Of a stretch of DNA of 64,000 nucleotides, positions 10,158-18,352 are shown one piece after another (within the stretch, counting starts at the first letter, position 1; the number at the start of each line of letters is the position of its first letter). The DNA is from Azospirillum sp. OGB3 (GTDB lineage Bacteria > Pseudomonadota > Alphaproteobacteria > Azospirillales > Azospirillaceae). The translations under genes and the position numbers were made by a program. Location: the NCBI RefSeq assembly GCF_014192915.1, contig NZ_JACHYN010000023.1, positions 1 to 64,000 of the forward strand, read 5' to 3'. Under the pieces are notes generated by a model. It was not told where the DNA came from and ran no database searches. It was given only the letters and a program-made list of their open reading frames with translations.

Positions 10158-11519
10158 ATGACCGACACCACCATGAACACCTACAAGACGAAGACCATGA
10201 CGTCGATCGGCGCGCTGCGCGCGCTGGTTCCCGACACCCGGGTCAGCGGGCTTCTGGCCGGCGGCTTCATGGTGCTGGCGGTGGGCTTCGGCGGGATGAC
10301 CGCCTGGGCCGCGCTCGCCCCGCTTCACAGCGCCGTCATGGCCTCCGGCGCACTCGCCCCGGAGACCGGCCGCAAGATCGTGAAGCACACCGAGACGGCC
10401 CAGATCGAGGAGATCCTCGTCAAGGAAGGCGACACGGTGAAGGCCGGTCAGGTCCTGATGCGGCTGGACAGCACCGAGGCGGCGACCCGGCTCCAGGTGC
10501 TCAGCACCTCCTGGCTGGAGACCCAGGCGCTGGAAGCGCGCCTGACCGCCGAGCTGTTCGAGCAGCCGGCCATCGAGTGGCCAGAGGAGCTTCTGCGCCG
10601 CCGCGGCAGCGACCGCACGGTGGAAAAGCTGATGGGCAACCAGGAGACCCTGTTCCAGGTCCGCCGCAACCAGCTCGACACCGAGGCCAAGCTGACCAAG
10701 GAGCGCGTCGCCACGCTGCGCGAGGAGGGCAAGAGCCTTCAGGAGCAGCGCAGGTTCCTGGCCCGCGAGATCCAACTCATCGAGGACGATCTGGTCATCA
10801 CCCAGGGCCTGCTGTCCCGCGGCAACGCCACCCGCACCAAGCTGGTTGAGCAGCAGAAGGAGGAAGCGCAGCTCAAGGGCCGCGACCGCGAGCTGGAGGC
10901 CCGCATCGCCCAGGCCAACCAGGCCGCCGTGGACGCGGAGGGCGAGCTTCTGCGCCGCCGCAACGACTTCCGCGAAAAGGTCCTGGTCGATCTGGAGAAG
11001 TCCCGTGGCGACGTCATCCGCCTCGCCGAGCAGATCCGCGACGCCGCCAACCGGCTTGAGACCCGCGCCATCAAGGCTCCGGACGCCGGCACCGTGGTGA
11101 TGCACAGCCATTGGGCCGCCGGCGGCACGATCACCGCCAACGAGCCGATCCTGGACATCATCCCGGACGGCCGCGCCCTGCTGGCCGAGGTGAAGGTCCA
11201 GCCGAAGGACATCAAGTCGCTGACCGTCGATCTGCCGGTGAAGGTGCAGCTGACCGCCTATGACAGCCGCGTCGTCGGCTCGCTGGACGGCACGGTGACC
11301 TACGTCTCGGCCGACCGCGTGATGGACCCGATCACCCGTCAGGAATCCTACATCGCGCGGATCAAGCTGAAGGACAGCGACTCCCATCAGGTCCACAACC
11401 TGACGATCAAGCCGGGCATGCCGGTGGAGGCGCGCATCCTGCTGTCCGCCCGCACCCCGCTCGACTATCTGGTTCAGCCGTTGTCGCACTCCTATGTGAA
11501 GGCGTTCATCCAGGAGTGA
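10158..11519 (+). CDS. HlyD-family type I secretion membrane fusion protein
   Basis: About 453 residues. It has a short cytoplasmic N-terminus, one transmembrane helix (about 33-55), a lipoyl-like half-motif (KHTETAQIEEILVKEGDTVK), a long alpha-helical coiled coil (about 130-300), the second lipoyl half, and a C-terminal beta-barrel region ending in the RTX-exporter-type segment IKPGMPVEARILLS. It bridges the inner-membrane ATPase and an outer-membrane TolC-like channel. A GTG directly before the ATG could add one residue. It clearly forms an operon with the preceding ATPase and is followed by a terminator. Confidence 0.94.
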   Translation: MTDTTMNTYKTKTMTSIGALRALVPDTRVSGLLAGGFMVLAVGFGGMTAWAALAPLHSAVMASGALAPETGRKIVKHTETAQIEEILVKEGDTVKAGQVLMRLDSTEAATRLQVLSTSWLETQALEARLTAELFEQPAIEWPEELLRRRGSDRTVEKLMGNQETLFQVRRNQLDTEAKLTKERVATLREEGKSLQEQRRFLAREIQLIEDDLVITQGLLSRGNATRTKLVEQQKEEAQLKGRDRELEARIAQANQAAVDAEGELLRRRNDFREKVLVDLEKSRGDVIRLAEQIRDAANRLETRAIKAPDAGTVVMHSHWAAGGTITANEPILDIIPDGRALLAEVKVQPKDIKSLTVDLPVKVQLTAYDSRVVGSLDGTVTYVSADRVMDPITRQESYIARIKLKDSDSHQVHNLTIKPGMPVEARILLSARTPLDYLVQPLSHSYVKAFIQE

Positions 11520-11561
11520 GGCAGGGGTAGGGAGCGTCACGCTCCGCGAGGGTTCGAAAAA

Positions 11562-11602
11562 GGAAAGGGCGGCTTCCCACGGGGGAGGCCGCCCTTCCTT
11601 GT
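11562..11602. terminator. Bidirectional terminator between the HlyD and receiver genes
   Basis: AAGGGCGGCTTCCC pairs with GGGAGGCCGCCCTT (one wobble), with A-rich bases to the left and T-rich bases to the right. It sits between convergent genes and can serve both. Confidence 0.8.
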
Positions 11603-11621
11603 TTGACGAAGCGGGATGATG

Positions 11622-12143
11622 TCAGCCGCGCGGGCCGTGCAGGCGCCGTGCCGCGAGGTCCAGAGCCAATTTCAACTGGGCCAGCGAATAGGGTTTGTTG
11701 ACCACGCCCAGCGGATAGGTCTCGGTGATGCGGGCCATGATCGCGTGGTTGGCGTAGCCGGACAGGAAGATCGAGCGGATGCCGTAGTTGGCGCGCAGGC
11801 GCCGTGCCGCCTCGATCCCGTCGCCGCCGGCCAGCCGCACGTCCATCAGCGCGACGTCGGGACGCTCGCGGCCGGCGATGGCCACCGCCTCCTCTTCGGT
11901 GCGGGCGGTGCCGCAAACGATGTGGCCGAGGTCCATGGCGGCCATGCCCACCGCCTCGGCGGCGAGAGTCTCGTCCTCCACGATCAGCAGCCGCAGGGGA
12001 CGGACCGCCGCCTGGGTGCCGCGCCGGGGTGACTCGGTCCGGTCGGACTCTGTTCTGTCGGCTTGGGCGGCCGGGCCGCAGCGGTGCCGCCATTCCAGGC
12101 CGGACGCCGGTCGTGCCAGCGTGTCCACATCGTCCCGTGTCAT
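11622..12143 (-). CDS. Receiver-domain response regulator (CheY-like)
   Basis: About 173 residues. A polar N-terminal stretch of about 50 residues leads into one receiver domain: LRLLIVEDETLAAEAVG supplies the acidic pair, RPDVALMDVRLAGGDG the phospho-acceptor aspartate, SIFLSGYAN the conserved Ser/Thr position and VNKPYS the lysine. There is no output domain, so it probably acts by protein contact or in a phosphorelay. I prefer the ATG at 12143 because AGGGTGG precedes it; an ATG five codons upstream has no ribosome site. No histidine kinase is adjacent. It is convergent with the type I secretion operon. Confidence 0.88.
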   Translation of the reverse strand: MTRDDVDTLARPASGLEWRHRCGPAAQADRTESDRTESPRRGTQAAVRPLRLLIVEDETLAAEAVGMAAMDLGHIVCGTARTEEEAVAIAGRERPDVALMDVRLAGGDGIEAARRLRANYGIRSIFLSGYANHAIMARITETYPLGVVNKPYSLAQLKLALDLAARRLHGPRG

Positions 12144-12176
12144 GACCACCACCCTCATGCGTCGCCGCAGGTGTTA

Positions 12177-12199
12177 TTGGTAAAGATTCATTTACCAAA
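12177..12199. promoter_or_regulatory. Inverted repeat TTGGTAAA-N6-TTTACCAA in promoter region
   Basis: A perfect 8-base inverted repeat with a GATTCA spacer lies just upstream of the receiver gene. Its right half is contained in the TTCATTTACCAAA string (12187-12199) also found upstream of the type I secretion operon. The symmetry suggests a dimeric regulator site. Confidence 0.45.
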
Positions 12200-12306
12200 T
12201 AAAGTGGTAGTCGCACCCAATTCGGAGTTCAAGGAAAATCGGTGTGACGTGGGACCGTTCGGACGAGGTGCGACCTTCCCGCAACAATGCGGCCGAAGGG
12301 GGAAGG

Positions 12307-13041
12307 TCAGCGCTTGGGACGGCTCAGCCAGTCCACATTGCCGCTGCGGGGAGCGCTGCCGTTGGCTCCGGAACCGCCCTTGCGCCCCGACAAGGGCGAA
12401 AGCCAGGAGGGGGGGGGAGGCGAGTCGGCCGTGGGGTCCGGGTTCGCCGGGCGCTGCGGCGCCGGAGCCGGCGCGCGCGGCACGAAGGGCGACAGGACCG
12501 GTGCGGGAGCCGGCGGCGGAGGTGGTTCCTTGCGCACCGGTTCGGGGACGAAGGAAGGGGTGGGCTCGTCCGACGGCGGCGGCGCATAGGTTTGGGGGGC
12601 GGTCTGGGGAGCGATCTGGGCCGCGGACTGTGGCGTCGTCTGCGACGCCGCCGGAGCTGTGGCGGACGACTGGGGACGCGCATCGGCGGCGGCCCGCGTG
12701 GGGCGGTCGTCATCGTCGACCGGGCCGGTCTGGGTGTTGATGCGCCGGGCTTCGTCGCGGATGGACAACAGGGTCGACACCGCGAACTGGAGCAGCGGCG
12801 CCATCGTCTCGGAGTTCGCCAACTCCTCCGCCGTCAGGGCGGAGAAGCGCTGACGCACCTGCTCCACCGCGTCCTCGATGCTGTCGCGCAGTGCGCCGGT
12901 GTCCTGGAGAACGCGCTCCAGATCCTCCCGGAGCGCCGAGATCTCGCAGGCCTGGCGCAGCTCGTGGAAGCCGATGGGCGTCCCTGGCGTCCGGCCGGAG
13001 TCGGCGGTCCGCTGATCCTGCGATCGGAAATCATAGGGCAT
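12307..13041 (-). CDS. Hypothetical proline-rich protein with helical N-terminal domain
   Basis: About 244 residues with no recognised family. Starting at MPYDFRSQ, an N-terminal acidic helical region (about 25-105) includes SALREDLERVLQDTG and QFAVSTLLSIRDEARR and could form a helical bundle or coiled coil. The rest is low-complexity sequence rich in Pro, Ala, Thr and Gln, with runs such as EPPPPPAPAPV, ending in the basic DWLSRPKR. An in-frame ATG ten codons upstream is an alternative start. There is no signal peptide or membrane segment, so it is probably cytoplasmic. It is divergent from the TraK/TraL-like ATPase gene and shares a 210-base promoter region with it. Confidence 0.7.
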   Translation of the reverse strand: MPYDFRSQDQRTADSGRTPGTPIGFHELRQACEISALREDLERVLQDTGALRDSIEDAVEQVRQRFSALTAEELANSETMAPLLQFAVSTLLSIRDEARRINTQTGPVDDDDRPTRAAADARPQSSATAPAASQTTPQSAAQIAPQTAPQTYAPPPSDEPTPSFVPEPVRKEPPPPPAPAPVLSPFVPRAPAPAPQRPANPDPTADSPPPPSWLSPLSGRKGGSGANGSAPRSGNVDWLSRPKR

Positions 13042-13091
13042 CTTCGCCAAACGCCGGGCCCTATCCTGCAATCCTGTCGGAGACCAAGGAA

Positions 13092-13137
13092 GGTTGCCGT
13101 GTCACAGGTTTAATGCGGTTGAACATGGTTGGAAACC
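13092..13137. repeat. Phased GGTT repeats in divergent promoter region
   Basis: GGTT occurs at 13107, 13117 and 13127, exactly 10 bases apart, with a further copy at 13092. The outer GGTTT at 13107 and AAACC at 13133 also form an inverted repeat. One copy per helical turn puts all copies on one DNA face, as in iterons or centromere-like partition sites. Confidence 0.4.
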
Positions 13138-13251
13138 GTTTGCGCACCCCAATCGCTTGTACTATTTTTTCCGCACCGGGGGGAACGGATTCCTGCGGTA
13201 TCACAAATCCTACCCACCCCTCCCCAGAACCACGCCTGCCGGGTACACACG

Positions 13252-14739
13252 GTGTCGATTGATCGCGCGGAACTGGAACGGCTTCTTGCCGATCGTCCGA
13301 CTGGAAACCGCTCGGCCATGCAGGCCGTCCGCGAAAGCTACGCCGACATCGGCCTGATGCGCGAGCGCGGCCTGTCCTGGGTGGAAATCTCCGATGTGCT
13401 GGCGAAGCTGGGCGTCACCGCCCGCGACAACCAGCCGATCTCGCCCGTCACCCTGCGCTCGGCCTTCTTCCTCGTGGGAAACGAGGAACGTGACGGCGGC
13501 CCGGACGAGGGGGATGCGGGCGAGACGACCCCGCGCGAAATGCTGGATGCGGTGCACCGCGCCGCCCTCGCCGCGGGACAGCCGGCGGACGCCGAGGACG
13601 CCACGGCCGAACCGGAGACGGCTGTTCCGGAAGCGGCCGAACCGAAAAGGGATGAATCGCAAGGGATCCCGCCGGCCCAGGCGGATGGCGACGCCGGTGT
13701 TCCGCCGGACGCCGCCGAGCCGGACCTGGACGGCACTCCGGTTGTGGAACCGCCCCCGCCCCCGGTGGCGGAACCGGCCGCCGCGGAGTCCGCCGGTCCC
13801 CCGGATGAGCCCGCCTCGGCAGCGGTTCCGGAATCCTCTCCTGCTGAGGTCCCGATTCCCCAGGCTTCGGCCCTTCATGTTTCAACACCTCAAGATTCGA
13901 CAACGAACAGACTCTGGAAAGGCGATCGCATGCTGGGCACCATCTTCGTTCTCAACGACCGCGGTGGCGTCGGCAAGACGCTGCTGTCCCATCACCTGAT
14001 GGCGACCGCCATGCTCGAAGGCCTTCAGCTCAAGGTCGTCGAATATGAGGTGAACGAGCGCCTGAACCGCCTGTTCGGTCCGGAGGTGGTGGAGCACCGC
14101 CGCATCACCCAGGACTTCATGAACATGATGGGGTCGGGCGACGGCTTCTACGAGTTCTGGGACCAGATCGGTCCGGAACTGCAGCGCGGCGGCCGCCTCT
14201 ATGACTTCGGCGGCAACATTTCCCAGTGGTTCTTCAATTGGGCCGAGGTGTCGGGCTTCGACTACTATGTCGGCGAGGGCGAGCGGCTGACCTTCATGGT
14301 GCCGGTCACCGTCGATCTGGCGTCGCTCTCCACCGGCATGAACACGCTGGAGCGCATCGCCACCATCGCCCCGAAGGCCAAGCGCGTCCTGGTCGAGAAC
14401 GGCTTCTCCGGCCCCTTCTCGCAGCTCGACGACAGCCAATACGCCCGCCGCAAGGCGGAGATGGTCGAGCGCGAGGGCGTGGAGGTCATCTCCATGGCGC
14501 CCTGCACGGCCCCGGCCTGGGCGCGCCTGACCGGCCACCGCATCGACGAGGTGGCTCAGATGACCCGCGAGGATCTGGTGAAGCTGGGCATGACCCCGCC
14601 GGTCGCCTCCCGCTCGCTGATCATCATCCACGAGTGGCTGCGCACGATGCGGCAGGCGCTGTCGCCCTATCTGCGCGACGCCTTCAACCAGTCCGCCGGT
14701 CCGGCCGCCAAGACCGGCGCCCGCCAGGGCGCGCTCTGA
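13252..14739 (+). CDS. ParA/TraL-like P-loop ATPase with TraK-like N-terminal domain
   Basis: 495 residues, starting at the GTG that gives VSIDRAELERLL; upstream in-frame codons lie in AT-rich non-coding sequence. Residues 1-75 (YADIGLMRERGLSWVEISDV, then PVTLRSAFF) resemble the helical DNA-binding domain of conjugative TraK/MobC-type proteins. Residues 80-225 are an acidic Pro/Ala-rich linker. Residues 227-495 are a P-loop ATPase with GGVGKT at 238-243; the deviant-Walker lysine of ParA is an arginine (NDRGGVGKT). RLYDFGGNISQWF is reminiscent of TraL of IncP plasmids. A ribosome site and ATG at 13930 could also yield the ATPase domain alone. It could act in DNA or protein positioning; the function is not known. 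Confidence 0.65.
   Translation: MSIDRAELERLLADRPTGNRSAMQAVRESYADIGLMRERGLSWVEISDVLAKLGVTARDNQPISPVTLRSAFFLVGNEERDGGPDEGDAGETTPREMLDAVHRAALAAGQPADAEDATAEPETAVPEAAEPKRDESQGIPPAQADGDAGVPPDAAEPDLDGTPVVEPPPPPVAEPAAAESAGPPDEPASAAVPESSPAEVPIPQASALHVSTPQDSTTNRLWKGDRMLGTIFVLNDRGGVGKTLLSHHLMATAMLEGLQLKVVEYEVNERLNRLFGPEVVEHRRITQDFMNMMGSGDGFYEFWDQIGPELQRGGRLYDFGGNISQWFFNWAEVSGFDYYVGEGERLTFMVPVTVDLASLSTGMNTLERIATIAPKAKRVLVENGFSGPFSQLDDSQYARRKAEMVEREGVEVISMAPCTAPAWARLTGHRIDEVAQMTREDLVKLGMTPPVASRSLIIIHEWLRTMRQALSPYLRDAFNQSAGPAAKTGARQGAL
13916..13932 (+). promoter_or_regulatory. Internal ribosome binding site and ATG inside the TraK/TraL-like gene
   Basis: GGAAAGG lies 7 bases upstream of an in-frame ATG at 13930, exactly where the ATPase domain begins (MLGTIFVLND). 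Translation here would give a 269-residue ATPase without the N-terminal domain and linker. Confidence 0.5.
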
Positions 14740-14767
14740 CTGGGCTTCGCATCGCCAGCATGTGAGA

Positions 14768-14798
14768 ACGGGGGCCTTCGCGGCCCCCGTTTCTTTTC
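14768..14798 (+). terminator. Terminator after the TraK/TraL-like gene
   Basis: ACGGGGGCC and GGCCCCCGT form a perfect 9-base stem around TTCGC, followed by TTCTTTT. It sits between convergent genes. Confidence 0.85.
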
Positions 14799-14809
14799 CG
14801 GGGAACGGC

Positions 14810-15589
14810 TTACGCGAAGGCTTCGACCAGGGCCGCGAACTCCTGCGGGCGTTCGGCGTGCAGCCAATGGCCGGCGCCCTCGATCATCTCGATGGTGGCC
14901 TTGGGGAAATGGCGGCGGATGGCGGCGTGATTCTCCGGCACGATGTAGTCGGAGCGGGTGCCGCCGATGAACAGGGTGGGGCCGTCGTACAGGGCGCCGT
15001 CCAGATCCGGGAAGCCGATCAGGTCGCTCATGCGGGCGCCGATGGCGTCGAGGTTGATCCGCCAGTGAAACGACCCCTGTTCCAGAACGAGATTTTGCAG
15101 CAGGAAGGAGCGCAGGGGGGCTTCCGGCACCGCGTCCACAAGCTGCGCCTCGACCTCCGAGCGGCGGGTGCAGCCTTCCAGCCTGGCCTGCTTCATCGCC
15201 GCCACGAAGGGGGCGTGGGTGTGGGTGTAGGCGACCGGCGCGATGTCGGCCACCGCCAGACGCTCCACCCGGTCGGGATGGGTCAGCGCCAGGGTCATCG
15301 CCACCTTGCCGCCCATGGAGTGGCCGACCACCGACGCCCGCGCGAAACCGCGGTCGTCGAGGAAGCGCAGCACGTCCGCAGCCATCGCCGGGTAGGTCAT
15401 CTCGTCCGACCAGGGGGCGCCGCCGTGGTTGCGCAGGTCCAGGGCGTAGACCCGGTGCCGCTCCGCGAAGCGCTTCGCCAGGGTCTGCCAGTTGCGCGCC
15501 GACCCGAACAGGCCGTGCAGGACCAGCAGGGGGGTGCCGCCGTTCGCTTCGCCGGCTTCCAGATAGGTGAGGGGAAGACCCTGGGCCAT
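14810..15589 (-). CDS. Alpha/beta-fold hydrolase (YbfF-like esterase)
   Basis: 259 residues, starting at MAQGLPLTYLEAG; longer in-frame sequence upstream overlaps the murJ promoter region and is not supported. The oxyanion region is LLVLHGLFGSARNW, the nucleophile elbow is GHSMGGK, and the catalytic histidine is in EGAGHWLHAERP. The sequence ALDLRNHGGAPWSDEMTY is typical of the YbfF/ABHD11 group of small acyl esterases. The protein is cytosolic and the natural substrate is unknown. It is divergent from murJ. Confidence 0.88.
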   Translation of the reverse strand: MAQGLPLTYLEAGEANGGTPLLVLHGLFGSARNWQTLAKRFAERHRVYALDLRNHGGAPWSDEMTYPAMAADVLRFLDDRGFARASVVGHSMGGKVAMTLALTHPDRVERLAVADIAPVAYTHTHAPFVAAMKQARLEGCTRRSEVEAQLVDAVPEAPLRSFLLQNLVLEQGSFHWRINLDAIGARMSDLIGFPDLDGALYDGPTLFIGGTRSDYIVPENHAAIRRHFPKATIEMIEGAGHWLHAERPQEFAALVEAFA

Positions 15590-15728
15590 GGACGTTCCGC
15601 TTGTCTGAAGGTGGGTGGAGAGGACATGGGTGGGCGGCGATCCTAGCAGACCGTTTCCGCCCACTGCTTTCAAATTCCACACGGGCTGGCATGCCGAAAG
15701 GCGTGACGCGGGCGGGGAAAACGTTAGG

Positions 15729-17312
15729 ATGGCGCCGCCCATCAGAGGACCCGTACGCACCGTGCTCCGCAACATCCTGTCCGTCGGCGGGCTGACGCTG
15801 GTCAGCCGCGTCCTTGGCTTTCTGCGCGACGTTCTGACCGCAGCGCTGCTCGGCGCCGGGCCGGTGGCCGACGCCTTCTTCGTGGCGTTCCGGCTGCCCA
15901 ACCATTTCCGCGCCCTGTTCGCCGAGGGGGCCTTCAACTCCGCCTTCGTGCCGCTGTTCTCGGCCAAGCTGGTGCAGGACGGGCAGGCCGCCGCCAAGCG
16001 CTTCGCCGAGGAGGTGATGAGCCTGCTGCTGGCGGTGCAGTTGCTGTTCCTGGCCGGCATCCTGGCGATCATGCCTCAGTTCATGACCGTCTTCGCACCG
16101 GGCTTTTCCGACGAGCCGGAGAAGTTCCGGCTGGCCGTCCTGTTCACCAGCATCACCTTCCCGTACCTGTTGTTCATCTCGCTGGAATCGCTGCTGGCCG
16201 GCGTGCTGAACAGCATGGGGCGGTTCGGCGCGGCGGCGGCGGCACCGATCCTGCTCAACCTGTGCCTGATCGCGGCGATGGTGCTGGCCGCGCCGCTGAT
16301 GCCCACGGTCGGCCACGCCCTGTCCTGGGGCGTCTTCGCCGCCGGGCTGGCGCAGTTCCTGTACCTGTACTGGGAGGCGAGCCGCGCCGGGATGGGGCTG
16401 CGGCTGCCCCTGCCGCGCCTGACGCCGGACGTGAAGCGCTTCCTGACCGTGCTGGGTCCGGCGGCGCTGGGGTCCGGCCTGACGCAGATCAACCTGTTCG
16501 TCGACACGCTGATCGCCTCGCTGCTGCCCACCGGGGCAGTGTCCTACCTCTACTACGCGGACCGGCTGAACCAGTTGCCGCTGGGTGTCATCGGGATAGC
16601 GGTGGGGACCGTTCTGCTTCCGGAAATGGCCCGGCGCATCAAGGGCGGCGACGAGCCCGGCGCGGTGGAGAGCCAGAACCGGGCGGTGGAGCTGTCGCTG
16701 GTGTTGACCCTGCCGGCCGCCGCCGCCTTCCTGGTCGCCGGCCTGCCCATCGTGTCGGTGCTGTTCCAGCACGGCGCCTTCGGCCCGACCGACGCCGCGC
16801 AGTCCGCTGCCACCTTGCAGGCCTATGCGCTGGGGCTGCCGGCCTTCGTGGTGATCCGCAGCCTCGTCAACGGCTTCTACGCCCGGCACGACACGGCGAC
16901 GCCGGTGCGGGTGGCGCTGGCCGCGACGGCGGTCAACGTGGCGTTGAAGCTGGCCCTGATGGGGCCGCTGGCCCAGGTGGGGCTGGCGGTGGCGACCTCC
17001 GTCGCCGCCTGGGTCAACGCCGGGCTGCTGGCGTGGCTGCTGACCCGGCGCGGGCTGTTCAAGGCCGACGCCCGGCTGCTGCGCAACCTGCCGCGCATGG
17101 CCGTCGCGGCGCTCGCCATGGGCGGCACGCTGTGGCTGGTGCAGACGCAGCTCTCGTCCTGGCTGACCGCCCATGGCCTGTTCGAGCGGCTGGGCGGGCT
17201 GGTGCTGCTGGGCCTTGCCGGACTGCTGGTCTACGCGGTTCTGGCGGTCGCGCTGGGCCTGCTGCGCCGGTCGGACCTCGGGCGGTTCCGCCGGCGCCGC
17301 AAGAGCGTTTAA
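15729..17312 (+). CDS. murJ: Lipid II flippase MurJ
   Basis: About 527 residues starting at MAPPIRGPVR, polytopic with roughly 14 transmembrane helices. It moves lipid II across the inner membrane for peptidoglycan synthesis. The N-terminal block GGLTLVSRVLGFLRDV, the segment ADAFFVAFRLPNHFRALFAE and the later YYADRLNQLPLGVIGIAVGT are the family signatures. The conserved Arg residues of the central cavity are in those segments. Length is normal. Its stop codon lies in the palindrome AGCGTTTAACGCT and is only 3 bases from the convergent sulfurtransferase stop. Confidence 0.96.
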   Translation: MAPPIRGPVRTVLRNILSVGGLTLVSRVLGFLRDVLTAALLGAGPVADAFFVAFRLPNHFRALFAEGAFNSAFVPLFSAKLVQDGQAAAKRFAEEVMSLLLAVQLLFLAGILAIMPQFMTVFAPGFSDEPEKFRLAVLFTSITFPYLLFISLESLLAGVLNSMGRFGAAAAAPILLNLCLIAAMVLAAPLMPTVGHALSWGVFAAGLAQFLYLYWEASRAGMGLRLPLPRLTPDVKRFLTVLGPAALGSGLTQINLFVDTLIASLLPTGAVSYLYYADRLNQLPLGVIGIAVGTVLLPEMARRIKGGDEPGAVESQNRAVELSLVLTLPAAAAFLVAGLPIVSVLFQHGAFGPTDAAQSAATLQAYALGLPAFVVIRSLVNGFYARHDTATPVRVALAATAVNVALKLALMGPLAQVGLAVATSVAAWVNAGLLAWLLTRRGLFKADARLLRNLPRMAVAALAMGGTLWLVQTQLSSWLTAHGLFERLGGLVLLGLAGLLVYAVLAVALGLLRRSDLGRFRRRRKSV

Positions 17313-17315
17313 CGC

Positions 17316-18158
17316 TTAAGCCACCGGCCCGTTCTTGACGGGACGAGACGGGTCGGCGGTCCATTCCGACATCGACCCGTCATAGAGGCGGACCCCGTCG
17401 ATCCCCGCCACCTCGCTCAGCGCGAACCAGGACACCGAGGCGAGGTGGCCGGTGTTGCAGAAGGTGATCGTCGACTCGCCCGTCCCGGCCCCATCCGCCA
17501 GAGCCTTCACCGCGTCGGCGGGGAGGAAGCGCTTTCCGGTGGCGGAGTAGAAGGCGCCGTTCTCGATCAGCACCGCTCCCGGCAACGTCCCCGGAACGCG
17601 GGCCTGCGGGCTCTTGGCCTTGCCCTCGAACTGCTCGGCGGAGCGGGAGTCCAGCAGCGGGACGGAGCCACCGGCCACCGCCGCCGCGACCACGGGAAGG
17701 GGGGCGCGCAGGTCCTCGCGGGGGGTCGCGGTGAAGGTGGTGGCGGGACGGGTGGCGGCGGCCGTGGTGACGGGGAGGACGGCGTCGCTCCAGGCGGCGA
17801 AGCCGCCGTCCAGCACCGACACGCGGTCATGGCCGAGCGTCTTGAGCGTCCAATAGACGCGCGTCGCGTTGCCCATGTCGGCAGCGCTCAGGCCGCTGGC
17901 GACCAGAACGACGTGGTCCTCGTTGCCGATCCCCAACCCGCCGATCAGCCCTTCCAGAACGGCGGTGTCGGGCAGCAGGCCCGGGACGCCGTCCACCGTC
18001 GCCCGCCAGCCGGCCTTCGCGTAGTCGGAATGGATCGAGCCGGGAATGAAGCCACCCGATGGCGGCGTGCGCACGTCGAGGATCACGAGGTCCGGGCGGT
18101 TGAGAGCGCCCTTCAGCCAGGCGCTGTCGACCAGCGGGCGTTGGGATTCGGTCGTCAT
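17316..18158 (-). CDS. sseA: Sulfurtransferase (thiosulfate / 3-mercaptopyruvate, SseA-like)
   Basis: 280 residues made of two rhodanese domains. The first is inactive and contains VILDVRTPPSGGFIPGSIH. The second carries the catalytic C234 in TFCNTGHLAS, followed by RLYDGSMSEWT. The loop CNTGHLA differs from the CGSGVTA of mercaptopyruvate sulfurtransferases and is closer to thiosulfate-type enzymes, so the preferred donor is uncertain. It transfers sulfane sulfur to cyanide or other thiophilic acceptors. The protein lacks a signal peptide and is probably cytosolic. Confidence 0.9.
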   Translation of the reverse strand: MTTESQRPLVDSAWLKGALNRPDLVILDVRTPPSGGFIPGSIHSDYAKAGWRATVDGVPGLLPDTAVLEGLIGGLGIGNEDHVVLVASGLSAADMGNATRVYWTLKTLGHDRVSVLDGGFAAWSDAVLPVTTAAATRPATTFTATPREDLRAPLPVVAAAVAGGSVPLLDSRSAEQFEGKAKSPQARVPGTLPGAVLIENGAFYSATGKRFLPADAVKALADGAGTGESTITFCNTGHLASVSWFALSEVAGIDGVRLYDGSMSEWTADPSRPVKNGPVA

Positions 18159-18352
18159 GGCTCTGCCTTCGCGGCTGGTTTCACGTCGGACTGGCAGGGT
18201 ATCAACACAGGGCGGCGCAGGAAAACCAAATTTGCGCTGTTGTTTCCCATCCTTGTCGCAGGGTGTCGCGACGGTCGCCGTTGCCCCGGCGCGCCCGGTG
18301 CGGTAACTCTTGTCGGTTGAAGGGTCTTGTGATCCAGGCGAAGGAGTGCGGC

